Below are positions 1 through 10,363 of a stretch of DNA of 38,447 nt, one piece after another. Position numbers and translations under genes: made by a program. The first letter of the stretch is position 1. The number at the start of each line of letters is the position of its first letter. The stretch is from Intoshia linei (lineage: Eukaryota > Orthonectida > Rhopaluridae): assembly GCA_001642005.1 (NCBI GenBank), contig LWCA01000138.1, positions 1 to 38,447 on the forward strand, written 5' to 3'. The notes beneath the pieces were generated by a model. The model was not told the DNA's origin, did no database searches, and saw nothing but the letters and a program-made list of their open reading frames with translations.

Positions 1-328
1 TTTGATTCTCAAAGTACGTGTCATTTATACCAATTGACGAATTTTCAGTCGAGTTGAAATTTGATGTTGATGAACGATTAACGTTACACGATTGTTGGTT
101 TTCGTTTTCATTATCAGTTTGCCATTTATCATACAAGGGATGTACGTTTTGATAATTTGGTTCATTATAGATGCAAAGAGGTTCAATATTATCATTATTC
201 AAGTGAGAGTTAATATTTAGATTTATATTTCTTTCACAATTTTTTTTCACTATTTCATCGTTAGCTCTTTTTAAGTCATTACTACTGGTTAATTCATGGT
301 ATAATGATTTTTCTCGATTATTATTCAT
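1..328 (-). CDS. N-terminal part of an unidentified Asn/Ser-rich protein (cut by window edge)
   Basis: An open frame starts at ATG 328-326 on the minus strand and stays open to the window edge (109 codons). It begins MNNNREKSLYHELTSSNDLK and continues rich in Asn, Ser and Glu, with no recognisable domain. The start is the first in-frame ATG. I do not recognise the protein. The long open frame in such AT-rich DNA and the non-repetitive polar composition argue for a real exon, probably a disordered N-terminal region. The rest lies outside the window. Confidence 0.45.
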   Translation of the reverse strand, partial: MNNNREKSLYHELTSSNDLKRANDEIVKKNCERNINLNINSHLNNDNIEPLCIYNEPNYQNVHPLYDKWQTDNENENQQSCNVNRSSTSNFNSTENSSIGINDTYFENQ

Positions 329-3143
329 TTATATTGTTTTCTTGAAAGTTTTAATTTTATTTGAAATTTTATTGATGCAACTTGTATAAAATTTTTCCAA
401 TAATGAATTCAATAAATACTGTGTTTGGAATATGTATATTTGTGTATGATTATTTATTTGTTAATGTATATGTTTGTATTTCATCCAATAATACAAAGTT
501 AAATATGTAATATAGCAAACTGACTGATTAGCTGATGTGAAATCTGTCAAATACACTATATAATTTATATTAATGTCCAATCAGTGTGATTGTATAGTTA
601 TATTTGACATTGTTGTTTTGACTGATGATACTAAATGTGTATCATTATTTCTTGTCATAAATATCATGCCGTTATAATCATATAATAATCGTGTAATAAT
701 ATTCACAGCTTGATAATTTATATATACAAATTTTTACTTTTAAATTTGTCTGATAATTGGGACAGTATTGTGATTTAATGCAGTTGCGAATACGTATTGA
801 ATTAAATAACTTTTTTTCAATGATTGCAAAATAAATTTAACGGAATTAATATTTTCTATATTAAAAAATTTTTTTTAATATAATCCTGTGTATTAGGATT
901 AGGTAATATACTGATCTAGCATATCGAAAATTTCAATGCGCATTTTTTTTTGAAATTGTAGAATGAATATTTACTTTTTAATTTTTAATTTTTAATTTTA
1001 CAATTTACTACGGTTAATCCAAATATTTGAAAAATATTGGTTGATAATATATTAAAAATTATTTTTCACCGGGAGTGTGTAGACTTTTGAGTTTAAAATT
1101 TTGTATCAACTGGAATAAGATGTATCAGAATAATTTGTTTTTTTAATTGTAGGACTATTAATTATTTCAAATTTATTGTTTTAATAAAATAGTTTCATAA
1201 TAAAAATTAATACTTAAGTGCTTTTACCGTGAAGGTGTCACTTTATCAGATTGAAATTTTTTGTTTGTGTTTACTGGATATAACGTTATCAACTATATTT
1301 TTTTTTAAATTTTGGGACTATTTTAATTTTCTAAAAAAGGCAATCTAGGGTTTTGGCCGTGAAAATACACTTTTTTGAGGTTGCCATTTATTATAATGCT
1401 TATGATTTTAAAAACTCTCTCCGAATTTATGTTTTATTAAATTTTTGGGATGATTTTATTTTTAAACAAAAGAGAAAATTGGGTTTTTGACTTTGAAGGA
1501 CCAAATTCGGAATCTGAAAAATAGATATATATTGTAAACAGGTTCTGGGAAAACTGTATTAGAAATTGGGTTTTTTTAAATTCTGCGACTGTCAATTACT
1601 TAAATAAACGTTAACATACAGACAAACAGACACATAAACACACAGACAATCAATTTTATATAAGTAAATGATTTAGTTAATAATGCATATCTGTTTATTC
1701 ATTTGTAACCATGTATTTAAGAAATTAATAAGTGTAAAGTTTTATTAATTCCCATTTATAATACTGTTTTTCGATGGTGATATTTTATAGCATATTTAAT
1801 TTTTCGAAATTGAGTCCTTCAAGGTAAAAATCCAAAAAATTGTTTTTTTAAACAACAAAATCGTTTCTTTTCTAATTAACAATATTGTAAAATAATAAAT
1901 ATTAAAATAATCATATCAAATAGAAATTAGAAAATTTTAGGTTATAAATCAGGGATCATCTATCTTTTTTAAATATCGCGCCTATTCTAACTAATATGTA
2001 AAAAAATTTAATTTTTGAAAAATTATCTCAAAATTATCAAAATTAAACCATTTTGTAGACTATACGAAAAATTTTTCCAACAAGACATATTAATTTAGAA
2101 TAGTAATACTACTAATAACGGTTTATTGATACATTACATTTAATTTATCATATTGATAATTTACAGACGAAATGGAATCACCTAAAAAGACTACACTTTA
2201 CTAATTATATCACAGTACGAAATGACTAAATTCAATGATATATAAGGTAATTATGATAAAAAAAGGAAATCAACATTAAATTGAAAAATAATGCACACAA
2301 TAATAATTAAATTTGTTTATAACATAATAGTATTAGATTCGATGAACATTGGTGATTTCAATATCAATATATTGTGGTACCAAGCTGTTATAATTAATTA
2401 ATTATTTTGTAATTGATTCGTACATTTTTGTGTTAATCTATTATTACAATTACAACGTGGACTTGTTAATATAACGGATTAATGAATTGTATTTACATTT
2501 ACATCAATTTATCTTAAATTTATGATAAATTAGTTTTGTACAGATTAAATATTCTTATTAAATTAAATGTATACTTTAAAATTTTCTGTAAAGAATCTTA
2601 AATTTTGTAGATCGCATAGAGAACCACTATTATAAATTAAATTTTTTTATTATATATCATGTAGTTTGTAAACTAAAAATATTCAAAATTTATTGAGTTC
2701 AATTAATATCGTAATTCTTATTCATTTCCTTGATATTTTGTAATTTTTCTACAAACTGGTGGGCGTCTAAATATAATATATAAATAAATACAAATATTCA
2801 TATTAGTATTTCCTTGATATAATTCACACAATGTTGCTAAAGTTAGTATATATTTCACAAGCTAAAATTTCATATAATAACCGGATGAATGTAGATCCTT
2901 ACTTATATAATATGCTACGAAATATTTTTTTGTGTGTATGTGTTTCAGTTTATTTCAATAACTACCAGTTTTAGAATTTTATAAGGTCCAGATTTTAATT
3001 ACAGTTTTTTCAGTTTACAGTTTAATGAAGTAAGTGTACAATAATTTTAAAATTGTAATAATGAATAAATAAATCATGAAAAATACATGTAAAAACTGAT
3101 TAAAAAGAAATATGTGTAAAAAATTGTTATAAAAAATAAAAAT
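329..3143. other. Intergenic stretch without a supported gene
   Basis: Very AT-rich sequence with stops in all frames. The recognisable content is a minus-oriented Helitron-family copy (about 1040-1671) and a short fragment of the same family in plus orientation near 1797-1860. Nothing else could be supported. Confidence 0.6.
1040..1671 (-). mobile_element. Non-autonomous Helitron-family copy (3' end lost)
   Basis: The plus strand shows the family's repeated modules: a GGGACTATTTT-type block followed some 30-40 nt later by a GGGTTTTTGACCGTGAAG-type block (near 1220, 1310, 1350, 1450 and 1475). A run of acagacaaacagacac-like repeats follows. The 5' terminus, read on minus, is TC followed by ATTTACTTATATAAAATTG at 1671, next to the expected A|TC junction. 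The CTAG-T 3' end with its hairpin is not visible on the left, so this copy is truncated or diverged there. Confidence 0.55.
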
Positions 3144-3265
3144 TTATATTATAACGCACATTCCATAATTGGGGCCGCATAATTGACACCCTGGTATAAA
3201 GTCTATTATAAACTCTCCACCTGTCGGTAATTTAATATTTTTCAAGGGTAATTGCGAAATTAGCT
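3144..3265 (-). CDS. Orphan terminal exon of an unidentified gene
   Basis: On the minus strand a pyrimidine-rich acceptor (tatttttttag) at 3266-3267 is followed by a 122-nt frame (2 nt plus 40 codons) ending in TAA at 3146-3144. It encodes LISQLPLKNIKLPTGG, then EFIIDFIPGC and QLCGPNYGMC. The mixed, non-low-complexity composition with three Cys stands out from the AT-rich surroundings. Its partner exon would have to end in phase 1. It may belong with the broken coding remnant at 3536-4177, from which it is separated by a Helitron end. I do not recognise the family. It could also be a chance or decayed exon. Confidence 0.35.
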
Positions 3266-3457
3266 CTAAAAAAATAGGATTTTTGTTTATTTTTATAACG
3301 TCGGATGCATAAAATAATTTTTAAAATAAAATTTTTTCTAAATAATATAATAATAAAATGTAGTCATGTAATAAATTAATATGGCTTTATAAAATTTTAG
3401 CATCGAAAAAAATGGCGTTCGAAATCAACAATGACATCGTTTACATATATAATTTAA

Positions 3458-3535
3458 CTAGGTTGACTGTTAAGTACTACGTACAAACAGCACCTAGCTC
3501 TGCCAAGGGCACATTTTTTATCATATTTTTATTTT
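3458..3535 (-). mobile_element. Helitron-family 3' terminal fragment
   Basis: Read on minus, this ends AACCTAG followed by T, preceded about 10 nt earlier by the hairpin-forming GTACGTAGTAC block and then by the GCCC(T)TGGC-containing segment. It matches the termini at 5528, 14729 and 18646. No family body is attached. It lies between an orphan exon and a broken coding remnant. Confidence 0.6.
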
Positions 3536-4177
3536 ATCTGTACAACAACCAATTTCTTATGTTCAAAGCACGCATGCACATTGTTCTACAACAAATGATA
3601 GAATTAGTGATTGTTTTTACAATTGTTTGCATTTTACGGGAAGAAGTTTTTATCTTTATACATGCCTTTGCAATATCTTTACTAGATAATGTTGACTGAT
3701 CTCTACCATTAGCTAATTCATTATTTTCAAAAACTTGATTATTGAAATTAAACTCTATTGAAATAGGTAAAGATTTTTAAACTTGAAACGTATTTAATGG
3801 GTGTTTCTCTTTTAATTCACGCTGCAATTGTAATTCCTTACGTTTCATTTTTCTTTTATATTTACGATCAAACGCATTATCAAGCATACCAAATATTATC
3901 TTACTTTCATTTTTCTGATCACGTAAAAAACACAAGTCTTCAGGATGTGTACATATCAACTCGGCATTTATGTGCGATATATCAAACAATTTATCAATTG
4001 TATTAATGAAATTATCCTCACGTAATATTTGGGACTTACATCTCCTATTTTTATTCTTTTTAATAAATTATAGCGTTCGCAGTATGTCTTTAACATATTT
4101 ACAATATGTTTCTTATCTTTAATAGAAATTGTACTTGTAATCCACAAATCTAACACTTTCATCACAGTTATATTCAA
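3536..4177 (-). pseudogene. Broken coding remnant with in-frame stop and probable frameshift
   Basis: The minus strand from 4177 reads MKVLDLWITSTISIKDKKHI to a GD followed by GTAAGT (near 4038). A second open block then includes AELICTHPEDLCFLRDQKNE and a Lys/Arg-rich KRKMKRKELQLQRELKEKHP, ending LNTFQV and TAA at 3777. The same frame continues open for about 80 more codons past that TAA (KSLPISIEFNFNNQVFENNE, then SSRKMQTIVKTITN) until the Helitron fragment. The first two blocks can only be joined in frame by an implausible 23-nt intron or by a weak acceptor near 3954. The phrase FLRDQ...FGMLD loosely recalls a multicopy arthropod protein family with an FLxDQR...IGxVD motif; that is a recollection, not an alignment. 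A live gene with readthrough or unresolved splicing is the alternative. Confidence 0.4.
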
Positions 4178-4364
4178 AACTAGCTTTGCACGTCATTGAG
4201 CACTTCTATGATGTTATTTTTTTATCTAAAATTTGACATGCGTGTATGTATTCATAAAATGAACAAAATTATCGAAGGGCCTATCAGAAAATATAAAAAA
4301 AAAATACTATGAAAATTGTGTCCACCCTAGTGTATAATATAAAAATAAAGTAAAAACAGTCCAA

Positions 4365-4584
4365 TCCTAAAAATTGTCATAAATAGCATAAATTCCAGAA
4401 AAAATAAAATTAAGAAACCTATTTTGTCATTTTCAATGTGATGACATATATTCAGTATCAATTTAATAAATAAATCCTAAAAATTGTCATAAATAGCATA
4501 AATTCCAGAAAAAATAAAATTATAAACCTATTTTATCATTTTCAGTGTGATGATATATATTTATTATTAATTTAGTAAATCCTT
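4365..4584 (+). repeat. Two-copy direct tandem repeat, 110-bp unit
   Basis: The segment starting TCCTAAAAATTGTCATAAAT at 4365 recurs at 4475 with the same downstream text (AGCATAAATTCCAG, then CCTATTTT, then GTGATGA). The second copy is diverged by substitutions and one or two small indels. No coding potential is visible. Confidence 0.8.
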
Positions 4585-4754
4585 AAAAATACCAATTATG
4601 TATTAATAATTAATTATTTTTTTTACCAATATTGCAAAGTACTGTAATAAATATAAAAATGATAATAACAAAGTTGTATTACATTTAGTTTCGTTGTTGT
4701 AGTTTAAATTTGAAACAAAATGTTTAAAAAAATGACAATTTGAAAATGAAAAAT

Positions 4755-5205
4755 GTTGATAAAATATTTCTAAAAAAAAAATATATGAATACTAAAATGC
4801 TTTTTTGACCGTGAAGTCGTAACTTATTCAGATTTAAATTTTTTTGTGTGTTACCAGGATACAACTGTACCACCTGTAAATTTTTTTAAATTCTAGGGCT
4901 ATTTTCGTAAAAAAAAAGGTAATTTGTGGTTTTGGCTTTGAAGATATAATCTTTTTAAATTTAAATTTATGATAATGAATATGATTTTAAAATCCATATC
5001 AGCTTATATATTATTTTAAATTCTCCAATTCGTTTGATTTTCAAAAAAAAGGACAACTTAGGTTTTTGACCTGTAAGATGTGAGTTTGGGAGGTTGAAAT
5101 TTATCTTATTATATACTCCGGAAAAAGCTGTAATAGAAATGTAAAACTTTATAAAATTTTAACACTGGTAGTTATTGAAATAAAATGGAACACACATATA
5201 AACAA
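4755..5205 (-). mobile_element. Helitron-family body copy
   Basis: Shares the ordered blocks TTTTTTGACCGTGAAG, ACCAGGATACAACTGTACCA, AATTCTAGGGCTATTTTC, AGGTTTTTGACCTGTAAG and GTAGTTATTGAAATAAAA with the copy at 29690-30260, to which it is the closest relative in the window. The 3' hairpin terminus is not attached. Confidence 0.6.
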
Positions 5206-5469
5206 ATATTGCGAAATTTAACAAATAAAATTTAAAAAATTATATTTCTATTTTATTTCATTATTATGATGACATATACCTTTGTACTTATGTAGACTCT
5301 CTGTAATTATTTGGCATCCCAAAACTGGTTTGGCACCCAAGTTAAGAACCCATGTACAACAATTATATAAAATTTATTCCGAGATTCATATTTTTTATGA
5401 CTATTTTTTAGTGTTGTAACTCTAATTGGATAGTTTTGAAGATAATACACTTATTGTCTAATATATTAA

Positions 5470-5528
5470 AAAGTCGACCCACGACAGAGCCACTACTGTT
5501 TGTACGAAGTACATAACAGTCAAGCTAG
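5470..5528 (+). mobile_element. Helitron-family 3' terminal fragment
   Basis: Ends TTTGTACGAAGTACATAAC followed by AGTCAAGCTAG and then T, with the hairpin GTAC-GAA-GTAC. The terminus at 5528 is immediately followed by the T expected for Helitron insertion. The family's tandem body is not present to its left, so it is a solo end or a member with a different interior. Confidence 0.6.
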
Positions 5529-5593
5529 TATAACACAAGTAAACATAGTAAGATTAAAAAATGGAATATTTATTAACATGTAAATAAATTTGT

Positions 5594-7551
5594 TCAAATT
5601 CTGATTTTTTCAAATGCAAGTAAATCTTGAATAGTACTATACAAAAAAGATGAACTTTTATTGATAAGTAGCATAAATTTGGAAGAAGATTTGTAAATAT
5701 CTACAGACATGGCCCAAAATTTTGCAGTTTCAGATTTATCAGTTATATTTTGATGAAAAATATTTGAAGGATAACTAATTTCTGCTCCTTGATAAGAATA
5801 CGAAATAAACATTACAACATGAACAAGATACTTAAGGTAATTATATTTAACAGTACCATCGACAATGTCAACATTGGACATTTCATTAATACCACAATCT
5901 GACCGACGAAACCCACTAATCGGCTTATTCAATTGATCTCTCAATAGCATAAATAAAAAAATAATATTTGGAGGCCAAATAAAACTATCATCTTGCCACC
6001 CCAAGTTTGAAAGATTAGTGTCAATTTTGTAAATCCACTTTGAAACACACGTACCATAGTTACTAGGATATGAAATGTAATTAATATAATTGTCCAAGCA
6101 AAATAAGAGTCGAGAATTGTCAATATTTCTGAGTTTTGTAATGACCTTATTGAGCGCTAAATATGTACATGAAAAGGTGAGAGGAGAAGAAAACTCCATG
6201 GAACTCTGAGAAGATGATGAATTGACTTCACATAATGATTGAAATTTTACTTTATTCTTCATTGACATGTGAGTATTTAAAAACTGATCATTCTTTTTAT
6301 TATTGGAAATGTGTGATAAATACAAATTTTTCCGTTTTCTAGGTGTAATTTCGAAAAATAATGTCGATATCGAATTGAGCAAATCTTTTTGATATTTCAA
6401 TTTTTTTATTTCAACCAAATACTCGTCGAAATTTTTCATTTTATCACTATAAGGGCTAGTGCTATCGTTTTCATTTAGAATGAATTTGCTTTTTATTGCT
6501 TTGAGTGAAAGATCGGAGCCAAATTTTGATGGTTTGTTATGGTCGGTTTTTTTCAAGCAACGTTTGTAAGCTGAGCAGACATTACAAGAACATAAATCGT
6601 AGTTTAAAAATTTTGTACTGCACGTGTAAATCCACCACCAGGCGCAATGTAAGGGTTTGGGTTTATTTTGATTATCGCTTTGGTTATTTCGGTAAATTCT
6701 GCATGGAATTATAGCACATCTCTGACAGTCTTTTTGATAAATGTTGTAGAGCATTTTGTGACTCTGGCGACTGGAAATGAATGCCTTAAGAATGTTATCT
6801 AGACAGGACGAAACGTTTTCATTTTTTTTTTTTATGTTTTGATATTTTTGGGAAAACTCGGATATATTTTTCAGGTGGGATTTAGATTTGTGCATTTGAA
6901 GTTCATCTTTGGGTTTTGGTTTTATGGTTTCGTTATTATCACTATATTTGCGAAACAATATGTCATTTACAGATAGCTTTACATCAAATTTGTCGACTGA
7001 TACATCAGATAAATTTTCTATCGATTTACAGATACTACTGTTGTTGTTTGGGTGAATTATTTTACATTCGGATACGTCTGTGATTTTTTTGTGTTTGTCG
7101 ATAAAGTGACATGAAAATGAATACGTCAAATCTTTCACATTGTTTAAATTTTCATTTTTTTTCTTTTTCTGAATTGAATTTAGAAATTTAGGTACATTTG
7201 GCAATCGAGTTCTAAAGGATTTTAATTTTTTCTGTTTTATTGATTCGTCAGTTTTTATTGGTTCAACTTTTTTATCAGTTATATTGGTCTTTTTTGTCGT
7301 TTTTTGTTTTACAATTTTTGCAGTTCTACCAGTCATGTTTTTATTTATTAAATTTTTACGTTTATTATATTCATCTTGGCTATTTTTACTGCTAGGGCAA
7401 TTTAAAAAAAGAGATTTAGAGTTTGGTATGATATTACTTTCTTTATTTTGGTTAATAATTTGACTTAAATTTGAAAATTGTATACATTTTGACTATATGT
7501 TGATTCATAAACAGATTTACTGGTATGTTTATAATTATATGTATTTACCAT
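5594..7551 (-). CDS. CDK5R: Cyclin-dependent kinase 5 activator (p35/CDK5R type) with cysteine-rich insert
   Basis: Regulatory subunit that binds and activates CDK5, a membrane-associated neuronal kinase. One large exon, 7336-5594, encodes 580 aa from MTGRTAKIVK. The cyclin-like domain is about residues 381-580 of that frame. LGWQDDSFIWPPNIIFLFML matches the GWQDQGFITPANVVFLYML stretch of human p35, and ISYSYQGAEISYP matches LSYSYMGNEISYP. It is far longer than human p35 (307 aa). A Lys/Ser-rich N-terminal half precedes a cysteine-rich block (C204 to C260, nine Cys including CQRC and CSCNVC) that p35 lacks. The same frame is open upstream to an acceptor at 7493. A possible start is ATG 7551-7549 directly abutting a 56-nt GT-AG intron (7548-7493), which would give 633 aa starting MSKC. 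That first exon is uncertain, and the canonical Met-Gly myristoylation start is not seen. Confidence 0.85.
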
Positions 7552-8590
7552 TGATTAAAAGGATTTGTACCACTAATCCATGATTTATAGAAAAAATATA
7601 TAATTACTTATTGAAATATGATATGAAAGTGACATGAGGCACTATATAAAAACAATATTGAGTATTATCCATTTAATCCTTTATTGTATATTTTTCCAAT
7701 AAAATGTCAGCATATTGTGATATTACTTGTCTTTCTATTTAAATCAATATATTTGTCTTGGCTTTTTTAGTTACCATTATAATTTACCTTGTAGTGTTTA
7801 AAATTTTACTTTTTATTTTATCAATTTGTTTGCATTTATTGAAAATGGTATTGTATTGATTTTTTTAATATTAATAACGTTTTAAATTAAGATTTAAATC
7901 GTTTATAATTTTTTTAATGTTTTTCAATTGCCATGTATGATAAATCGCTTTATTTCAATTTTATTTAATTATATAAGTTTTAATCTAGATTCTAGATTTT
8001 TAGACATAAATGTATTAAAATGTAATAATTAGATAAATACTATTTTTTACATTTAATTTGATATCATAGATTAATGTCTCAGGTTTACCGACACTTTCAT
8101 TACCGGTTATTGATTCTTTTCAAAATTTTTTATTTTCCTAAGATTCGACATCAAACATTTATAATAATAAGTTATTATAAACAAAATTTAAAAATAGATA
8201 CATACATACATACATATAGTATGTAGTAACAATATCAAATAAAAGTTTTCAATATTTATCAATAAATACATTACCTTTGTAATAAATCAAAAGGTCGCCA
8301 TCATGATCCAAAGTAATTACACTTAATCAGTTAGTCAAAAAAATTTCTCGCTTAGGCTAAGCGATTAATTAAAACTAATTAAAATTTTGGATCGTGAATG
8401 TTTTCACCTTGAAATAAAAACAACATAAATAACATTTTAATTGTAAAGAATTGCGTTTAATACACAATGGATTCAATGTTGCTATGAATTTGGAGAAATT
8501 TTGATTGATTGAAAGAAAATATTCAGCAACCGAAAACACCGTTCAGATACAACGTTAATGAGATGTATGCTTAATATACATTTATATAAC
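7552..8590. other. Intergenic stretch upstream of the CDK5 activator
   Basis: No open frames or recognisable elements except a short (ATAC)n run at about 8197-8216 and a stem-loop near 8302-8396. It presumably contains the promoter of the CDK5 activator, but no clear motif was identified. Confidence 0.5.
8302..8396. repeat. Stem-loop with perfect central palindrome
   Basis: CGCTTAG-G-CTAAGCG at 8349-8363 is a perfect 7-bp-arm palindrome. An outer pair, CATGATCCAAA near 8302 and TTTTGGATCGTG near 8385, can also pair. It may be a small foldback element; no target duplication was seen. Confidence 0.5.
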
Positions 8591-8598
8591 ACCTGAAG

Positions 8599-9568
8599 TA
8601 GTAGCGGATCTACGTGGGGTGCAGGGCGACCGTCCCCTTGGCTTGACAAATGTGCTCCTAAAAATTTTTAATTTGTATATTAACTTTGTGTAAAATTAAA
8701 AAAAAATTCTAGGACCCATCCAAATGCATTTATTGAATTATGCTAGTAATCAGTTTACGTTTTATGTATATTAATTTGTTATCAGAGTTTAACAACAGTT
8801 TAAGTTAAATTGTCGGACTCGTTGATAATCGAAAGAGAACTTGCCAAAAATATCGATTTTGATGCAAGTTTTGAAAAATTTATAGTAGAATGAGAACTAA
8901 AAAAAAATACAGTATTCTCTCCACAACTCGTCAATTTTGTATCTCGCCATTAATTTATAATATACAAATAAATAAACTAAAAGTTTTAAAACCATTTTTT
9001 CAAAATTAGTTACGATTTTATGTACTTAAGTTTTAAGTCACGTTGAAATTTAAGTTTATGCTTCTAAACCGTAAAAGAGAAGGTTTAATAATGCAGATGG
9101 ATAATACATTTATTTGAAAAAAAGAATCTGTATATTACGTTTACAAAAAAATGTATTTATATTCTATTCAATTTACTGATTTACTATTTACAATGTTAGT
9201 AAGCCCATTTTTTAATTCGAATGTAATTTTTAGAAAATATTGAATTAAAAAAATAATTAATTTCAGTTGTAATAATGGATTTTTTGATACGATAGATTTT
9301 AATTATTTTGTATTAAATTTTACAATTTAGTTGAAATTTAACCTTCACTTAAAGGTTTTTTTTGTTGTTTCTATAACTTTAAATTCTATATCTCGCCAAC
9401 TTTTTCGAAATCCCAAGAATAATGAGTTATAGAGAGAATACTGTAATATAAATTATAGATAAAGAAATATATTAATTAACATAATATAAAATTCAAATTT
9501 AAATACATTATGAGTTTAGCCCCTAATAATTACTTCGCCCATGGTTAAAAATCCTAGATGCGCCACTG
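8599..9568. mobile_element. hAT-like non-autonomous element with 8-bp TSD
   Basis: It is flanked by a perfect 8-bp direct repeat ACCTGAAG (8591-8598 and 9569-9576). The ends are inverted and related: TAGTAGCGGATCTA on the left, and CAGTGGCGCATCTAGG read inward from the right. 970 bp, AT-rich, no transposase frame. The 8-bp TSD with a CAGTGGCG terminus is the hAT pattern. It is degenerate, hence fairly old. Confidence 0.75.
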
Positions 9569-9587
9569 ACCTGAAGGCGTTAACATC

Positions 9588-10163
9588 ATTGCCCATTAAT
9601 GACCCGGGCCTACTATCACGAAGGACCTATTTTTTAGTTATTTATAGGTAATGTTAGAAAATGTCGATAACCCATGCGATTTCCAACGGTTATTCTTAAT
9701 TTATAGATAATGAACGATCGATTAAGCCAGGCATTCTCAACCCTTTTTCGCTGTGGACCCTTAGATGATATTACAAAAAACCTGTGGACCACAAAAAAAT
9801 TAATAATAATGACCATTTTGAATGAATTCATAATAAAATTAAATAAGTCATAAATTTTAATAAAATAATTGAATAAAACCTCTACTCCTAAAATAAAACA
9901 ATGAATGTTTCCCAATACGTTTTTACACTTGTAATTTAATTTAATACCAAAGTATTTACTTTTACATGATTTGCAAGTTTTATATTAGTATTTCTGAGCC
10001 TTTGTTTTAAAAACGACTTTGTTACTAAAAATGTCTATAAGTAATAAATGTATATAATTTTCATGGACCCCGTTGAGAATGACTGGATTAAGCAATGCAT
10101 AGAGGTCCCATTTTTTTATATGGCCTACAATTCCACTTGGTCCTGGCCTACTGCTCGCTCTCC
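9588..10163. mobile_element. MITE copy split by a later hAT-like insertion
   Basis: Its two halves (about 9588-9727 and 10094-10163) are collinear with the element at 15273-15519. Shared blocks are GGCCTAC, GATAATGAACGATCGATTAA, ATAGAGGTCCCATTTTT and the right end GGCCTACTGCTCGCTCTCC. The hAT-like MITE 9728-10085 interrupts it within GATTAAGC, dating it as the older of the pair. Confidence 0.6.
9728..10085. mobile_element. hAT-like MITE with perfect 8-bp TSD
   Basis: 358 bp starting CAGGCATTCTCAACCC and ending in the inverted GTTGAGAATGACTG. It is flanked on both sides by GATTAAGC (9720-9727, 10086-10093). No coding capacity. Confidence 0.85.
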
Positions 10164-10363
10164 CCGCCTTACCCTCAGGTATAGAATCCAGGGACCTTAA
10201 TTAGGAACCAAGGATGAAATAATATAAAAATTGTGCGTTCGCACAATAATTACATTTACACAATCAATAGTAAAAGCTAAATCAATATAAACACGGATCT
10301 AAGAAATTTTTCAAAATATAAATTTCATTGTGCAATGTACATAAATATTTAATGATTTTAATT

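Noticed and set aside
3412-3699. 95-codon plus-strand open frame
   Set aside because: It is antisense to the coding-like remnant and runs through a Helitron terminus; composition is not protein-like and no splice or start context supports it.
4016-4038. 23-nt GT-AG intron joining two blocks of the minus-strand remnant
   Set aside because: Well below the 37-nt minimum of the supported introns in the window, so treated as a frameshift or pseudogene scar.
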